64,000 nt of DNA from JBGVSA01 sp049840475 (GCA_049840475.1 JASGKX010000003.1:806001-870000); one strand, 5' to 3'; shown: positions 16,849 to 25,637, counted from the stretch's first letter. The notes: generated from the sequence alone by a model not told the origin. A program made the numbers and translations.

Positions 16849-17577
16849 ATGAATACGAATACACGAAAGCGTCAAATCGGTCAGGCTGGCCTGCATCCAC
16901 TCATCATGGCCGCCGCGATTGCAGTCATTCTGGTAGCGGTCGTCGGTGTCGCCAAGATGATGGGGTGGATCGGCGGGCCAGCCGCGCCGGCAACGGCTGA
17001 TCCTGCGATTGCCGCAGAACAGGCAGAGTTGGCCGCGGCCTCGAGCAGCGCCGCCGCCAGCGCGTCGTCGGCAGCACAGTCGGTCGCCGCTGTGGCCGCG
17101 CCTGCACAGCAAGCTGCGGCGCAGCCTGCCGCGCCGGTCCGTCATTCCAAGGCTTCATCGACGAAGACCACCACCAAGGCGCCCGCGCAGCCCGAACCCT
17201 CCTACGACACTGCCGCCAACACGCCGCCGCCCGCGCAGCGCGTGTGTTATGACTGTGGCGTGATCGAGTCGATCCAGGCGCATCAGGTGCAAGGCGAAGG
17301 TGGCATCGTCGGCGCCGTCGGCGGCGCAGCCATCGGCGGCGTGCTGGGCCACCAGGTTGGCGAAGGCTCGGGCAAGAAGGCTGCGACCGTGGCCGGGGCA
17401 ATTCTGGGCGGCTTGGCCGGCAATCAGGTCGAGAAGCGCGTGCGTTCGGAAACGCAATACCAGATCGCCGTGCGCATGGACGACGGCACTCGTCAGGTCT
17501 TTACCGAGAAGACGCAGCCGGCATGGCGTGAAGGCGAGCGCGTGCGCGTGCAGAACGGCGCGATCGTGCACTACTGA
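16849..17577 (+). CDS. Membrane-anchored glycine-zipper (2TM) envelope protein
   Basis: A 242-residue protein with a cytoplasmic basic start, one transmembrane segment (about residues 19-37), and a long Ala/Ser/Pro-rich linker (about 40-125). The C-terminal domain opens with CYDCGVIESIQAHQ and contains the glycine-zipper pair GGIVGAVGGAAIGGVLGHQ and AGAILGGLAGNQVEKRV. It ends in a small beta domain typical of the Rickettsia 17-kDa antigen/SlyB-like family. The start is set by GAGGAGT at 16834-16840. These proteins sit in the envelope and are linked to integrity and stress in other bacteria; a specific function is not known. A strong terminator follows 22 bp after the stop. Confidence 0.82.
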   Translation: MNTNTRKRQIGQAGLHPLIMAAAIAVILVAVVGVAKMMGWIGGPAAPATADPAIAAEQAELAAASSSAAASASSAAQSVAAVAAPAQQAAAQPAAPVRHSKASSTKTTTKAPAQPEPSYDTAANTPPPAQRVCYDCGVIESIQAHQVQGEGGIVGAVGGAAIGGVLGHQVGEGSGKKAATVAGAILGGLAGNQVEKRVRSETQYQIAVRMDDGTRQVFTEKTQPAWREGERVRVQNGAIVHY

Positions 17578-17599
17578 GCAACATTTACGCTTTGACGAC

Positions 17600-17628
17600 A
17601 ATGGCGGCTGCGGCCGCCATTGTTTTTT
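17600..17628 (+). terminator. Rho-independent terminator
   Basis: AATGGCGGC (17600-17608), loop TGCG, GCCGCCATT (17613-17621), then G and six T. It ends the glycine-zipper gene. Confidence 0.85.
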
Positions 17629-17752
17629 GTGGGCGCCGCCACCATCTAAAGAGCCGGTGGCGGCTATGGCCACCATTACTTTTCCAGAGATAGGCCTGGA
17701 GTGAGGCGCTTGCTAAACTCGTGGTTTCTCCCCAACCGAGCGGAACGACAGA

Positions 17753-18178
17753 ATGGAATGCAGCGTGAAATGGGCTGGCGATGGCAAGTTCGTCGCCGAA
17801 ACGGGTAGCGGCCACGCGGTGGTCATGGAAGGTTCCGCCGATCTTGGCGGCAAGAATCACGCGCCGCGCCCTATGGAAATGCTGCTGGCCGGCGCAGGCG
17901 GCTGCACGGCGTTCGACGTGGTGCTGATCCTCAAGCGTGGTCGCCACGCCATCGAAGGCTGCGAGGTAAAACTCACGTCCGAGCGTGCCGAGGCCGACCC
18001 GAAGGTCTTCACCAAGATCCACTATCACTACATCGTGAGCGGTCGTAACCTTAAGCGTGAAGCCGTCGAGCGCGCGATCTCGCTGTCGGCCGACAAGTAC
18101 TGCTCGGCGTCGATCATGCTGGGCAAGACGGCCGAGATCACGCACGACTTCGAAATCATCGAAACCGGCACCGTTTGA
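17753..18178 (+). CDS. OsmC-family peroxide/redox protein
   Basis: A 141-residue cytoplasmic protein of the OsmC/Ohr fold, closest in pattern to the YhfA subgroup. The two conserved cysteines are present: Cys51 in AGAGGCTAFDV and Cys117 in ADKYCSASIML. The segment RPMEMLLAGAGGC is typical. OsmC/Ohr proteins reduce organic hydroperoxides with a reactive cysteine pair; for the YhfA branch the physiological substrate is not established. It is followed by the DUF3301 gene at 46 bp with a GC-rich inverted repeat (18187-18211) between, so the two may be cotranscribed. Confidence 0.88.
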   Translation: MECSVKWAGDGKFVAETGSGHAVVMEGSADLGGKNHAPRPMEMLLAGAGGCTAFDVVLILKRGRHAIEGCEVKLTSERAEADPKVFTKIHYHYIVSGRNLKREAVERAISLSADKYCSASIMLGKTAEITHDFEIIETGTV

Positions 18179-18223
18179 TCCGCGCTGCGCGCGCCTCTCC
18201 GGCGCGCGCAGAGATTCCAACAC

Positions 18224-18550
18224 ATGGAAATCGTCGCACTCATCCTGATCGGCGCACTCGGCTGGTTCTGGATAGACACTTTGTCCGCACGCGAAGTCGC
18301 GCTGCGTGAAGGCCGCCGTGCCTGTGACGCCGATGGCCTGCAATTGCTGGACGACACCGTTGCCGTCAGCAAGCTGCGCCTGGCGCGCAACGACGAAGGG
18401 CAACTGCGCATCAAGCGCACCTATGACTTTGAGTTCTCGGACACGGGCAACAACCGGCGACGCGGCACCCTCGCGCTGGTCGGCAAAGAGCTGACGATGA
18501 TCTACACCGTTCCGCGCATCGTGCTGGACATGCCCACGACGCTCCACTGA
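18224..18550 (+). CDS. DUF3301-family single-pass membrane protein
   Basis: A protein of 108 residues with an N-terminal membrane segment (IVALILIGALGWFWIDTL, about residues 3-20). A soluble part follows with ALREGRRACDADGLQLLDDTVA and RIKRTYDFEFSDTG, which I recognise as the DUF3301 pattern. The function is unknown. The family is common in gamma- and betaproteobacteria. Here it lies between an OsmC gene and the convergent coq7, with a bidirectional terminator after it. Confidence 0.8.
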   Translation: MEIVALILIGALGWFWIDTLSAREVALREGRRACDADGLQLLDDTVAVSKLRLARNDEGQLRIKRTYDFEFSDTGNNRRRGTLALVGKELTMIYTVPRIVLDMPTTLH

Positions 18551-18559
18551 GCACACGCA

Positions 18560-18587
18560 AAAACGGCGGCCCTTGAGCCGCCGTTTT
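18560..18587. terminator. Bidirectional terminator between DUF3301 gene and coq7
   Basis: AAAACGGCGGC, loop CCTTGA, GCCGCCGTTTT. A-run and T-run flank a GC-rich stem, so it can serve both converging genes. Confidence 0.85.
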
Positions 18588-18621
18588 CTATTCAACCTTC
18601 GCCAATGCGTGCGTCCGCCGA

Positions 18622-19245
18622 TCAGACGTAGTACGCGGTCTTTTTCATCACCAGAGACATGGCGCGCATCGCCCCCTTGATCGGCGCCGGCAATTCAGCG
18701 GCACCCAGTCGCACCGCCGTCGCTGCGTGTTCGGCTTCATCGACCTTCATCTGATCAAGGATCGCGCGTGAGCGACCGTCTTCAGCAGGCAATTGGTCGA
18801 GGTGTTCCTTCAAGTGCGATTCGACCTGTCGTTCGGTTTCCGCCAAAAAACCCAGATTCCACTTGTCGCCAGCCACACCGGCCGCAACGCCCAGCGCGAG
18901 CGAACCGGCATACCAGAGCGGATTGAGCAGGCTCGTGCGCCCACCCAGTTCGCCGATGCGGCTGGCCGTCCACGCCAGGTGTTCGGTCTCTTCGTGGGCC
19001 GCGTGCTCCAGCGATTCGCGCAGCGCGGGATCCCGACTGGTCAGCGCCTGCCCTTGATAGAGCGCTTGCGCGCAGACTTCGCCAACATGGTTGATGCGCA
19101 TGAGCGCAGTCACGTGGCGCTTATCATCTTCCGACAATGCCACTTCTGGCAGATCGGAACCGGGCATTCCCCGCGTACTGCGAGCAGGCGCGGCGAGCGT
19201 GCGCAACGCACGGTCGAACTCAATGATTGCGCGGTCGAAGATCAT
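18622..19245 (-). CDS. coq7: Demethoxyubiquinone hydroxylase Coq7
   Basis: Diiron enzyme of 207 residues that hydroxylates the ubiquinone ring in a late step of ubiquinone synthesis, at the inner membrane face. Two ferritin-like EXXH motifs are visible (EETEHLAW and DEAEHAATA), with the early conserved RINHVGEVCAQALYQGQ. The start is the ATG at 19245, which overlaps the rppH stop codon as ATGA and matches the usual start IFDRAIIEFDRALRTL. An open extension upstream of it lies wholly inside rppH and is discounted. Translational coupling to rppH is likely. Confidence 0.93.
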   Translation of the reverse strand: MIFDRAIIEFDRALRTLAAPARSTRGMPGSDLPEVALSEDDKRHVTALMRINHVGEVCAQALYQGQALTSRDPALRESLEHAAHEETEHLAWTASRIGELGGRTSLLNPLWYAGSLALGVAAGVAGDKWNLGFLAETERQVESHLKEHLDQLPAEDGRSRAILDQMKVDEAEHAATAVRLGAAELPAPIKGAMRAMSLVMKKTAYYV

Positions 19246-19799
19246 TCCTGGGACACCTTGCGAGGAGGCGACGCCTTTTCTGGCTGCGGCTCCAGCCAAT
19301 AGCTGGAAGGCCGGCCACGCAGGTCGCCGTCAAACAGAATGCCGCCCAGCTCATTGAGGGCGGCCCGATAGACTCCGCGCTTGAAATCGATTACCCCTTC
19401 AAGCGGCACCCAGAAACCGGCCCATCGCCAAGCGTCGAACTCTGGGTGACCAGAGGCGCGCAAACTCACGTCGCAATCCCGGCCCACGAGACGCAGCAAA
19501 TACCAGATCTGCTTTTGTCCGCGATACGTGTTGCGCCATTCGCGCTTGATCCAGCGCTTCGGCACGTCGTAACGCAACCAGCCACGAGTCCGGCCGAGCA
19601 CCTTGACGTGCTCGGGTCGCAAGCCGACTTCTTCGTGAAGCTCCCGAAACATGGCCTGCTCGGGGCTTTCGCCCTGCTTGATGCCACCTTGCGGGAACTG
19701 CCAGGAATGTTCGCGGATTCGCTTGCCCCAGAAAACCTCGTTGCGTGCGTTGACGATGACGATGCCGACATTGGGCCGATAGCCGTCCCTGTCGAGCAT
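19242..19799 (-). CDS. rppH: RNA pyrophosphohydrolase RppH (Nudix)
   Basis: Removes pyrophosphate from the 5' end of triphosphorylated mRNA, starting 5'-dependent decay. The Nudix box is intact (GGIKQGESPEQAMFRELHEE, followed by VGL), and the N-terminus LDRDGYRPNVGIVIVN is the RppH signature. The protein has 185 residues. ATG 19799 is preferred because AGGTGA lies about 6 nt upstream; an in-frame GTG at 19808 would add three residues. The gene is divergent from proS and overlaps coq7, an arrangement seen in other Burkholderiales. Confidence 0.93.
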   Translation of the reverse strand: MLDRDGYRPNVGIVIVNARNEVFWGKRIREHSWQFPQGGIKQGESPEQAMFRELHEEVGLRPEHVKVLGRTRGWLRYDVPKRWIKREWRNTYRGQKQIWYLLRLVGRDCDVSLRASGHPEFDAWRWAGFWVPLEGVIDFKRGVYRAALNELGGILFDGDLRGRPSSYWLEPQPEKASPPRKVSQE

Positions 19800-19993
19800 G
19801 AGAATCACCTAAAAATACATGTATTAGGTCGGATTCTTCCATAAGTAATGCAGCAAAGAAACGGGGAAAGCATCCGAACGGGTGCCACTTTTGGGCAACA
19901 GAGCATTTTTTATGCACCATTGCGCCAAGCTTCTGACGCGCCGCTACGCGGACGTTACAATGTCGCCCTTTCGCCTACCCTGTTTTCGTTCTC

Positions 19994-21736
19994 ATGCGCG
20001 CGAGCAAGTTCTTCATCTCGACCCTCAAGGAAGCCCCTTCGGACGCTGAAGTCATCAGCCACAAACTGATGATGCGAGCAGGGCTCATCAAGAAACTCTC
20101 GGCCGGCATCTACACGTACATGCCGATGGGCCTGCGCGTGATCCGCAAGATCGAGAACATCATCCGCGAAGAAATGAACAGCGCAGGCGCTGTCGAACTG
20201 ACCATGCCAGTGGTTCAGCCCGCGGAGCTGTGGCAAGAAACCGGCCGCTTCTCCAAGATGGGCCCTGAGCTGCTGCGCATGAAGGATCGCCACGATCGCG
20301 ACTTCATCATCCAGCCGACCTCGGAAGAAGTCGTCACCGACATCGCGCGCCAGGAATTCAAAAGCTACCGCGCACTGCCGCGCAACCTGTACCAGATCCA
20401 GACGAAGTTCCGCGACGAACGTCGCCCGCGCTTCGGCGTGATGCGTGGTCGTGAATTCACCATGAAGGATGCCTACTCCTTCGACCGCAACGCAGAAGCC
20501 GCGGGCCGCAGCTACGACGGCATGTATGCCGCCTACTGCAGGATCTTCGACCGCCTTGGGCTGACCTATCGCGCAGTGGCAGCCGACACCGGCGCCATCG
20601 GCGGCGATCGTTCTCACGAATTCCAGGTCATCGCCGAAACCGGCGAGGACGCAATCATTTACTGCCCGGATTCCGACTACGCCGCCAACATCGAACTGGC
20701 CGAAGCGCTGCCGCTGATGGCAGAACGCGCAGCCCCTGCACAAGCGCTGCAGAAGGTGCCCACGCCCGGCAAGAGCACATGCCAGGACGTTGCCACTCTC
20801 CTCGGCACGGCGCTATCGAATACGGTGAAGTCGCTGGTCCTTGCCACTGACGAAATCGACGAATCCGGCGCCATCGTCAAGACCACCGTGTGGCTGCTGC
20901 TGGTTCGTGGCGATCACGATCTCAACGAAGTGAAGGCTGGCAAGGTCGAAGGCCTTAAGGGCGGGTTCCGTTTCGCGACCGAAGCGGAAATCGTCGATCA
21001 CTTCGGCTGCAAGCCTGGCTACCTCGGCCCCATCGGCCTGAAACAGCCCGTGAAAATCGTCGCCGATCGCACCGTGGCGCGCATGAGTGACTTCATCACT
21101 GGCGCAAACGAGCCCGACTTCCACATCGCTGGCGTCAATTGGGGCCGCGACTTGCCCGAGCCCGACGTCGTGGCCGACATCCGCAACGTCGTCGAAGGCG
21201 ACCCATCCCCGGACGGCAAGGGTCTGCTCGCCATCCAGCGCGGCATTGAAGTCGGCCACGTGTTCTATCTGGGCACCAAGTACTCAAAGGCGATGAACGC
21301 CACCTTCCTGGACGAAGATGGCAAGCCGAAGCACTTCGAAATGGGCTGCTACGGCATTGGCGTGACGCGCATCATGGGCGCGGCCATCGAGCAGGACAAC
21401 GACGCCCGCGGCATCGTCTGGCCGATGGCCATCGCGCCTTTCGAGGTTGTCATTGCCCCGCTCGGCTGGAGCCGCTCGGAAGCCGTGCGCGAAACCGCCA
21501 CCAAGCTCTATGAAGAACTGCTGGCAGCCGGCATTGACGTGATCCTGGACGACCGCGACGAGCGCCCCGGCGTGATGTTCGCCGACTGGGAACTGATCGG
21601 CGTACCGCACCGGGTGGTGATCGGCGACCGTGGTTTGAACGAAGGTGTTGCAGAATACCAAGGGCGTCGTGACGCTGAAGCGACTAAACTCCCTGTTGCC
21701 GAAATCGGCGCTTTCGTCAAATCCAAGTTAGCCTGA
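19994..21736 (+). CDS. proS: Prolyl-tRNA synthetase, bacterial type
   Basis: Cytoplasmic class II synthetase of 580 residues charging tRNA-Pro. It has the bacterial three-part layout: class II core (GLRVIRKIENIIREEMN, FRDERRPRFGVMRGREFTMKD), an inserted editing domain (about residues 230-390, with ISSLV-type editing motifs replaced by the long stretch containing GPIGL and FHIAGVNWGRD), and a C-terminal anticodon domain (VIAPLGWSRSEA, DDRDERPGVMFADWELIG). Motif 3 is GCYGIGVTRIMGAAIEQ. A -10-like TACAAT lies at 19956-19961. A lytic transglycosylase gene follows after 8 bp, probably cotranscribed. Confidence 0.97.
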   Translation: MRASKFFISTLKEAPSDAEVISHKLMMRAGLIKKLSAGIYTYMPMGLRVIRKIENIIREEMNSAGAVELTMPVVQPAELWQETGRFSKMGPELLRMKDRHDRDFIIQPTSEEVVTDIARQEFKSYRALPRNLYQIQTKFRDERRPRFGVMRGREFTMKDAYSFDRNAEAAGRSYDGMYAAYCRIFDRLGLTYRAVAADTGAIGGDRSHEFQVIAETGEDAIIYCPDSDYAANIELAEALPLMAERAAPAQALQKVPTPGKSTCQDVATLLGTALSNTVKSLVLATDEIDESGAIVKTTVWLLLVRGDHDLNEVKAGKVEGLKGGFRFATEAEIVDHFGCKPGYLGPIGLKQPVKIVADRTVARMSDFITGANEPDFHIAGVNWGRDLPEPDVVADIRNVVEGDPSPDGKGLLAIQRGIEVGHVFYLGTKYSKAMNATFLDEDGKPKHFEMGCYGIGVTRIMGAAIEQDNDARGIVWPMAIAPFEVVIAPLGWSRSEAVRETATKLYEELLAAGIDVILDDRDERPGVMFADWELIGVPHRVVIGDRGLNEGVAEYQGRRDAEATKLPVAEIGAFVKSKLA

Positions 21737-21744
21737 CATTTCTG

Positions 21745-22395
21745 ATGACGCATCGCCTTACGCGACGATTCGCCAGTGCAATTCTCTTCGCAGCGCTCGC
21801 GGCGCCGACGGTGTCGTACGCCGGCGCGCAGCGTGAGGAAGATCTGGCAGCCAGCGTTCAGGCGATGCTCCATCGTGCCATTAGCGATTCTGCCGCCCCC
21901 GAGCCCGTCTTCGCCTCGCCTGCCGAGCGCGATCGGTGGCTCAACGACATGTCCGCCCGCTTGGCCCGCAAAATGCCGGACCCACGCGAGCGCGTTGACT
22001 TTCTCAAAACCGTCCACTACGAAGCCACCCGTGCCGGGCTCGATCCGCAATTAGTGCTGGGGCTGATCCAGGTGGAAAGCAATTTCCGCAAATACGCCGT
22101 TTCGTCAGCGGGCGCGCGTGGCTACATGCAAGTCATGCCGTTCTGGGTACGCCAGATCGGCACAGCGGACCAGAACCTGTTCCATCTGCGCACCAGCCTG
22201 CGCTATGGCTGCACAATCCTGCGCTACTACCTCAATATGGAAAAAGGCGATCTGTACCGTGCACTGGGCCGCTACAACGGCAGTCTGGGACGGCCGGAAT
22301 ACCCAAACCTGGTGCGTACCGCGTGGGAAAAAAACTGGACGTACAACAAGAGTCCGGTGTTGGCGCAATCGCCTGCTGAGACCGCGACACGCTGA
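21745..22395 (+). CDS. Lytic murein transglycosylase, SLT family
   Basis: An exported protein of 216 residues that cleaves the glycan strand of peptidoglycan non-hydrolytically. The signal peptide ends about residue 26 (SYA-G). The transglycosylase domain begins with DPQLVLGLIQVESNFRKYA, whose glutamate in QVESNF is the catalytic acid. ARGYMQVMPFW and the late ALGRYNGSLGRPEYP complete the SLT core. Family architecture is MltC/Slt-like but the protein is single-domain. It follows proS after 8 bp, and a strong terminator ends the pair. Confidence 0.92.
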   Translation: MTHRLTRRFASAILFAALAAPTVSYAGAQREEDLAASVQAMLHRAISDSAAPEPVFASPAERDRWLNDMSARLARKMPDPRERVDFLKTVHYEATRAGLDPQLVLGLIQVESNFRKYAVSSAGARGYMQVMPFWVRQIGTADQNLFHLRTSLRYGCTILRYYLNMEKGDLYRALGRYNGSLGRPEYPNLVRTAWEKNWTYNKSPVLAQSPAETATR

Positions 22396-22417
22396 CATCT
22401 CTTCCGCCCCTCAAGAC

Positions 22418-22450
22418 ACAACGCCGGCCCGCAAGCCGGCGTTGTTTTTT
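22418..22450 (+). terminator. Rho-independent terminator after the transglycosylase gene
   Basis: ACAACGCCGGC, loop CCGCAA, GCCGGCGTTGT, then a T-run. The 11-bp stem is perfect. Confidence 0.9.
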
Positions 22451-22553
22451 CTACATTGAAGGGGCGCGGCGGATAAATCCGGCCTGCACGGAATATTCCG
22501 CAAAAGCGGCGCGTTTACTGAGTGCTGTCCAACCACCCAGGAGAGGTATACAC

Positions 22554-22928
22554 ATGAACAAGATCACCTTGTGCAGCACCATCGTCGGCCTGCTCATGAG
22601 CACAGCCGCATTCGCCGCAGACCCGGCCATGGCCAAGGACGGAGCTCTCGTTGACGCCAAAGGAATGACGCTCTATACGTACGACAAGGACGCTGCCTCG
22701 CCGGGCAAGAGCGTCTGCAATGGCCAATGTGCCACGAACTGGCCGCCGCTCATGGCCAGCACCGAAGCCAAGCCGATGGGCGAATGGACTGTCGTGACAC
22801 GCGACGACGGCAGCAAGCAGTGGGCGTATAAGGGCAAACCCCTCTACACCTGGGTCAAGGACAAGGCGCCGGGCGACAAAACGGGTGAAGGCATGGCCGG
22901 CAACACCTGGCACGTTGCCGCACCCTGA
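22554..22928 (+). CDS. Small secreted repeat protein, COG4315 type
   Basis: A protein of 124 residues with a signal peptide ending at AFA-A (about residue 22). The mature part has two related copies of a short motif: GMTLYTYDKDA and, later, GKPLYTWVKDKAPG. It also has the family elements CNGQCATNWPPLMA and GEWTVVTRDDGSKQWAYKG. I recognise this as the COG4315/secreted-repeat group of predicted periplasmic proteins of unknown function. The cysteine pair in CNGQC may form a disulfide. A ribosome-binding site AGGAGAGG precedes the start, and a bidirectional terminator follows. Confidence 0.8.
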   Translation: MNKITLCSTIVGLLMSTAAFAADPAMAKDGALVDAKGMTLYTYDKDAASPGKSVCNGQCATNWPPLMASTEAKPMGEWTVVTRDDGSKQWAYKGKPLYTWVKDKAPGDKTGEGMAGNTWHVAAP

Positions 22929-22948
22929 CCCCCCCCAAGCCACTAAGC

Positions 22949-22985
22949 AAAAAAGGCCACCGGCGTTATCCCGGTGGCCTTTTTT
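22949..22985. terminator. Bidirectional terminator between the COG4315 gene and dnaB
   Basis: AAAAAAGGCCACCGG (22949-22963) is inverted as CCGGTGGCCTTTTTT (22971-22985) around a 7-nt loop. Runs of A and T on both sides make it functional for both converging genes. Confidence 0.9.
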
Positions 22986-22999
22986 TGAGCGCTCTGAAA

Positions 23000-24418
23000 T
23001 CAGTAGTCGGAGCCGCCGCCCATCATGCCGCCGCCAGCGTAATTCTCGAAACGCGTGTATTCACCCAGGAAGGTCATGCGCACCGTGCCCGTCGGGCCAT
23101 TCCGGTGTTTGCCGATGATCAGCTCGGCCATGCCCTTGTCCTGCGTGTCCGGGTTATAGATTTCGTCGCGGTACACGAACATGATCATGTCGGCGTCCTG
23201 CTCGATAGCGCCGGATTCGCGCAGGTCGGACATCACCGGACGCTTGTTGGGGCGCTGCTCCAGACTGCGGTTGAGCTGCGAAAGTGCAAAGATAGGCACC
23301 TTCAACTCTTTGGCCAGCGACTTGATCGAGCGCGAGATTTCCGACAATTCCGCAGAGCGGTTATCGGCCGCGACTGACCCCACCATCAGTTGCAGGTAGT
23401 CGATGACGATCAGGCCCAGCTTGCCACCGCACTGACGTTGCAGACGGCGCGCCCGCGCTCGCAAAAGCGTCGGATTCAGACCCGGCGTTTCATCAATGTA
23501 GATGGACGACTCATGGAGCTGCCCCAACGAATAGGTCAGCTTCTGCCATTCGTCGTCGTTGAGCTTGCCGGTACGCAGTTTGTGCTGATCCAGCCGACCA
23601 ACCGACGAGATGAAACGCATCGCCAGCTGGGTTGCCGGCATTTCCATCGAGAAAATCGCCACCGGCAATTTAGCGTCCAAAGCCACCGCCTCGGCGACGT
23701 TCAGCGCAAAACTCGTCTTGCCCATGCCGGGGCGCCCCGCGATGACGATCATGTCCGTTGGCTGCAGGCCCGAGGTCATCGCATCGAGGTCGATCAAGCC
23801 TGTGGGCACGCCCGTGATGGCGGCTGGATTATCGCGGTCGTACAACTCCTGGATACGATCCACCACCTGCCCCAGCACCGGCTGGATGGCGATGAAGCCT
23901 GTGTTCTGGCGTTCGCCTTCGTCGCGAATGGCGAGGATCTTGGCTTCGGCCTCGTCGAGAATGATGTTGGCGTCCCGACCGCTCGGCGTCAGCGCACTGG
24001 CAGCAACCTCGTCACCCACGGTCACCAGCTTGCGCAGGATGGCGCGCTCGCGAATGATCTCGGCGTAGCGACGGATATTGGCCGCAGACGGCGTACTGTT
24101 GGCGATCTCGCCCAGATAGGCCAGGCCGCCCACATGCTGCGCATCGTCGTTCTTGTCGAGCGACTCATAAACCGTCACGACGTCGGCCGGTTTGCCGGCC
24201 TCGATCAGCTTGGCGATGTGCTGGAAGATGCGTCGATGCTCGTCACGGTAGAAATCCGACACCGACACCAGATCGCCGACGCTGTCCCATGCCGAGTTGT
24301 CGAGCAACAGGCCACCAATGAGCGATTGTTCCGCCTCGATAGAGTGCGGGGGCAATTTGAGTGCTGCAAGTTGCGGATCGGTGACGGGGGCGAACTGCCC
24401 ACCACGGTTCTGGGCCAT
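23000..24418 (-). CDS. dnaB: Replicative DNA helicase DnaB
   Basis: Hexameric 5'-3' helicase of the replication fork, 472 residues. The N-terminal domain (PHSIEAEQSLIGGLLLDN) is followed by the RecA-like domain with Walker A GRPGMGKTSFALN, Walker B LGLIVIDYLQLM and the DnaB motif LSQLNRSLEQRPNKRPVMSD. The start is taken at the ATG 24418, giving MAQNRGG. A 20-residue open extension upstream has no ribosome-binding site and lies partly in the intergenic region. It is the last gene of the rpsF-priB-rpsR-rplI block, but a terminator separates it from rplI, so it may also have its own promoter. No intein. Confidence 0.97.
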   Translation of the reverse strand: MAQNRGGQFAPVTDPQLAALKLPPHSIEAEQSLIGGLLLDNSAWDSVGDLVSVSDFYRDEHRRIFQHIAKLIEAGKPADVVTVYESLDKNDDAQHVGGLAYLGEIANSTPSAANIRRYAEIIRERAILRKLVTVGDEVAASALTPSGRDANIILDEAEAKILAIRDEGERQNTGFIAIQPVLGQVVDRIQELYDRDNPAAITGVPTGLIDLDAMTSGLQPTDMIVIAGRPGMGKTSFALNVAEAVALDAKLPVAIFSMEMPATQLAMRFISSVGRLDQHKLRTGKLNDDEWQKLTYSLGQLHESSIYIDETPGLNPTLLRARARRLQRQCGGKLGLIVIDYLQLMVGSVAADNRSAELSEISRSIKSLAKELKVPIFALSQLNRSLEQRPNKRPVMSDLRESGAIEQDADMIMFVYRDEIYNPDTQDKGMAELIIGKHRNGPTGTVRMTFLGEYTRFENYAGGGMMGGGSDY

Positions 24419-24523
24419 GGACGTTACGACTTTCAGAAAGACAGGCGATTGTACCGGGGCGCGCCCGGGAAATCTCAACCAAGCGAATCATGCCGCAAGC
24501 GGAAATACTGCGCGGCGGTAGAC

Positions 24524-24556
24524 AAAAAAAAGGGCTGCTTGCGCAGCCCTTTTTTG
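24524..24556. terminator. Terminator between rplI and dnaB
   Basis: A-run with AGGGCTGC (24531-24538), loop TTGC, then GCAGCCCT with a T-run. It ends the ribosomal protein operon on the minus strand and is symmetric. Confidence 0.85.
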
Positions 24557-24577
24557 TGAGTCCGTGCGGACCGGATC

Positions 24578-25027
24578 TCAGTGTTCGCCGAGAACCGAAA
24601 CCGTCACGTTCACGATCACGTCGGTGTGCAGCGCGATCTGGACGACGGAGTCGCCGATCATCTTGATCGGGCCTTCCGGCAGGCGGACAGCAGCCTTCTG
24701 AATCGCGAAACCTTGTGCGTTCACCGCTTCAGCGATGTCGGCGTTGGTCACAGAGCCGAACAGACGGCCATCGACGCCAGCCTTGGTGCTGATCTGAACC
24801 ATCAGACCGTCCATCTTGGCGCCTTCGGCTTGAGCGGCAACCAGCTTGTCGCCAGCAACGCGTTCGAGTTCAGCGCGCTTGGCTTCAAATTCGGCGATGC
24901 TCGCCGTCGTTGCGCGACGGGCCTTGCCCTTCGGGATCAGGAAGTTACGAGCGTAACCGTCCTTGACACGGACCACATCGCCCAAGTTACCCAGGTTGAC
25001 AACCTTTTCCAGCAGAATGATTTGCAT
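24578..25027 (-). CDS. rplI: 50S ribosomal protein L9
   Basis: Large-subunit protein of 149 residues binding 23S rRNA domain V near the L1 stalk. The conserved N-terminal RNA-binding domain (MQIILLEKVVNLGNLGD, GYARNFLIPKGKA) is followed by the long connecting helix and a C-terminal domain with KMDGLMVQISTKAGVDGRLFG. Length and order (rpsR before it, terminator after it) are standard. Confidence 0.98.
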   Translation of the reverse strand: MQIILLEKVVNLGNLGDVVRVKDGYARNFLIPKGKARRATTASIAEFEAKRAELERVAGDKLVAAQAEGAKMDGLMVQISTKAGVDGRLFGSVTNADIAEAVNAQGFAIQKAAVRLPEGPIKMIGDSVVQIALHTDVIVNVTVSVLGEH

Positions 25028-25045
25028 TTGTCGATTCTCCCCGAC

Positions 25046-25318
25046 TTATTGGTGCAGGTCGGTGTAGGGCATCAGGGCCAGGAAGCGAGCACGCTTGATG
25101 GCGGTCGACAGTTGGCGCTGGTAGTGCGCCTTGGTGCCGGTGATGCGGGCCGGCATGATCTTGCCGTTTTCGGTCACGAAATCCTTCAGGATGTCGATGT
25201 CCTTGTAATCGATCTCTTCGATCTTTTCTGCCGAGAAACGGCAGAACTTGCGACGCTTGAACAGACCACGGTTACCACCACGATCGTCCTTCTTCTTGTT
25301 GCCCGGTCTAAAGGCCAT
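25046..25318 (-). CDS. rpsR: 30S ribosomal protein S18
   Basis: Small-subunit protein of 90 residues that partners S6 on the platform. It has the conserved core RRKFCRFSAEKIEEIDYKD, TENGKIMPARITGTKAHYQRQ and a C-terminal AIKRARFLALMPYTD. A basic N-terminus with RPGNKKKDDRGG is typical of betaproteobacteria. Its start codon lies inside the end of priB (11-bp overlap), so the two are translationally coupled. Confidence 0.98.
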   Translation of the reverse strand: MAFRPGNKKKDDRGGNRGLFKRRKFCRFSAEKIEEIDYKDIDILKDFVTENGKIMPARITGTKAHYQRQLSTAIKRARFLALMPYTDLHQ

Positions 25319-25637
25319 GATTCATTCCTTCCAGCAATTCAAATGTTCTGATGTGCAGTATGGGGTAACGGCTTCGCACGCTCTTGGCGGCGAGGAATCC
25401 TTCGATTGCCAGCCACGTCCCCAGCGGTACTGCATTGATCCGATGAGCTTCCGGGCCTATCGCCCGGACTTCGAGTTCGCAGCGCACGTCTCGTTCGATT
25501 CCCGCCTCGATCTGTCGGGACGCATGTTCGATGCGTAATCCGACGATGGGCACCCTTGCGGGCGTCAGGCGAAGCGCGTCTTTTTCGAGCAGCCTGCCTG
25601 TGATGCGAACGGTATTGTGGCCAGCGCCCTCGCTCAT
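25308..25637 (-). CDS. priB: Primosomal replication protein PriB
   Basis: A single-stranded-DNA-binding OB-fold protein of 109 residues that helps restart stalled forks with PriA and DnaT in enterics. The sequence is an SSB-like fold (NTVRITGRLLEKDALRLTPARVPIV and WLAIEGFLAAKSVRSRYPI). It lies between rpsF and rpsR, the universal position of priB in beta- and gammaproteobacteria. The stop overlaps the rpsR start. Confidence 0.93.
   Translation of the reverse strand: MSEGAGHNTVRITGRLLEKDALRLTPARVPIVGLRIEHASRQIEAGIERDVRCELEVRAIGPEAHRINAVPLGTWLAIEGFLAAKSVRSRYPILHIRTFELLEGMNHGL

Noticed and set aside
18187..18211. GC-rich inverted repeat after the OsmC gene as terminator
   Set aside because: It lacks a T-run and the next gene follows closely in the same direction.
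19807..19829. Dyad ACCTAA...TTAGGT between rppH and proS
   Set aside because: The outer arms and the inner TACATGTA palindrome have different centres, and no regulator is known for these genes; likely chance in an AT-rich gap.
23390..24559. Open frame antisense to dnaB (389 codons)
   Set aside because: dnaB is unambiguous on the other strand.
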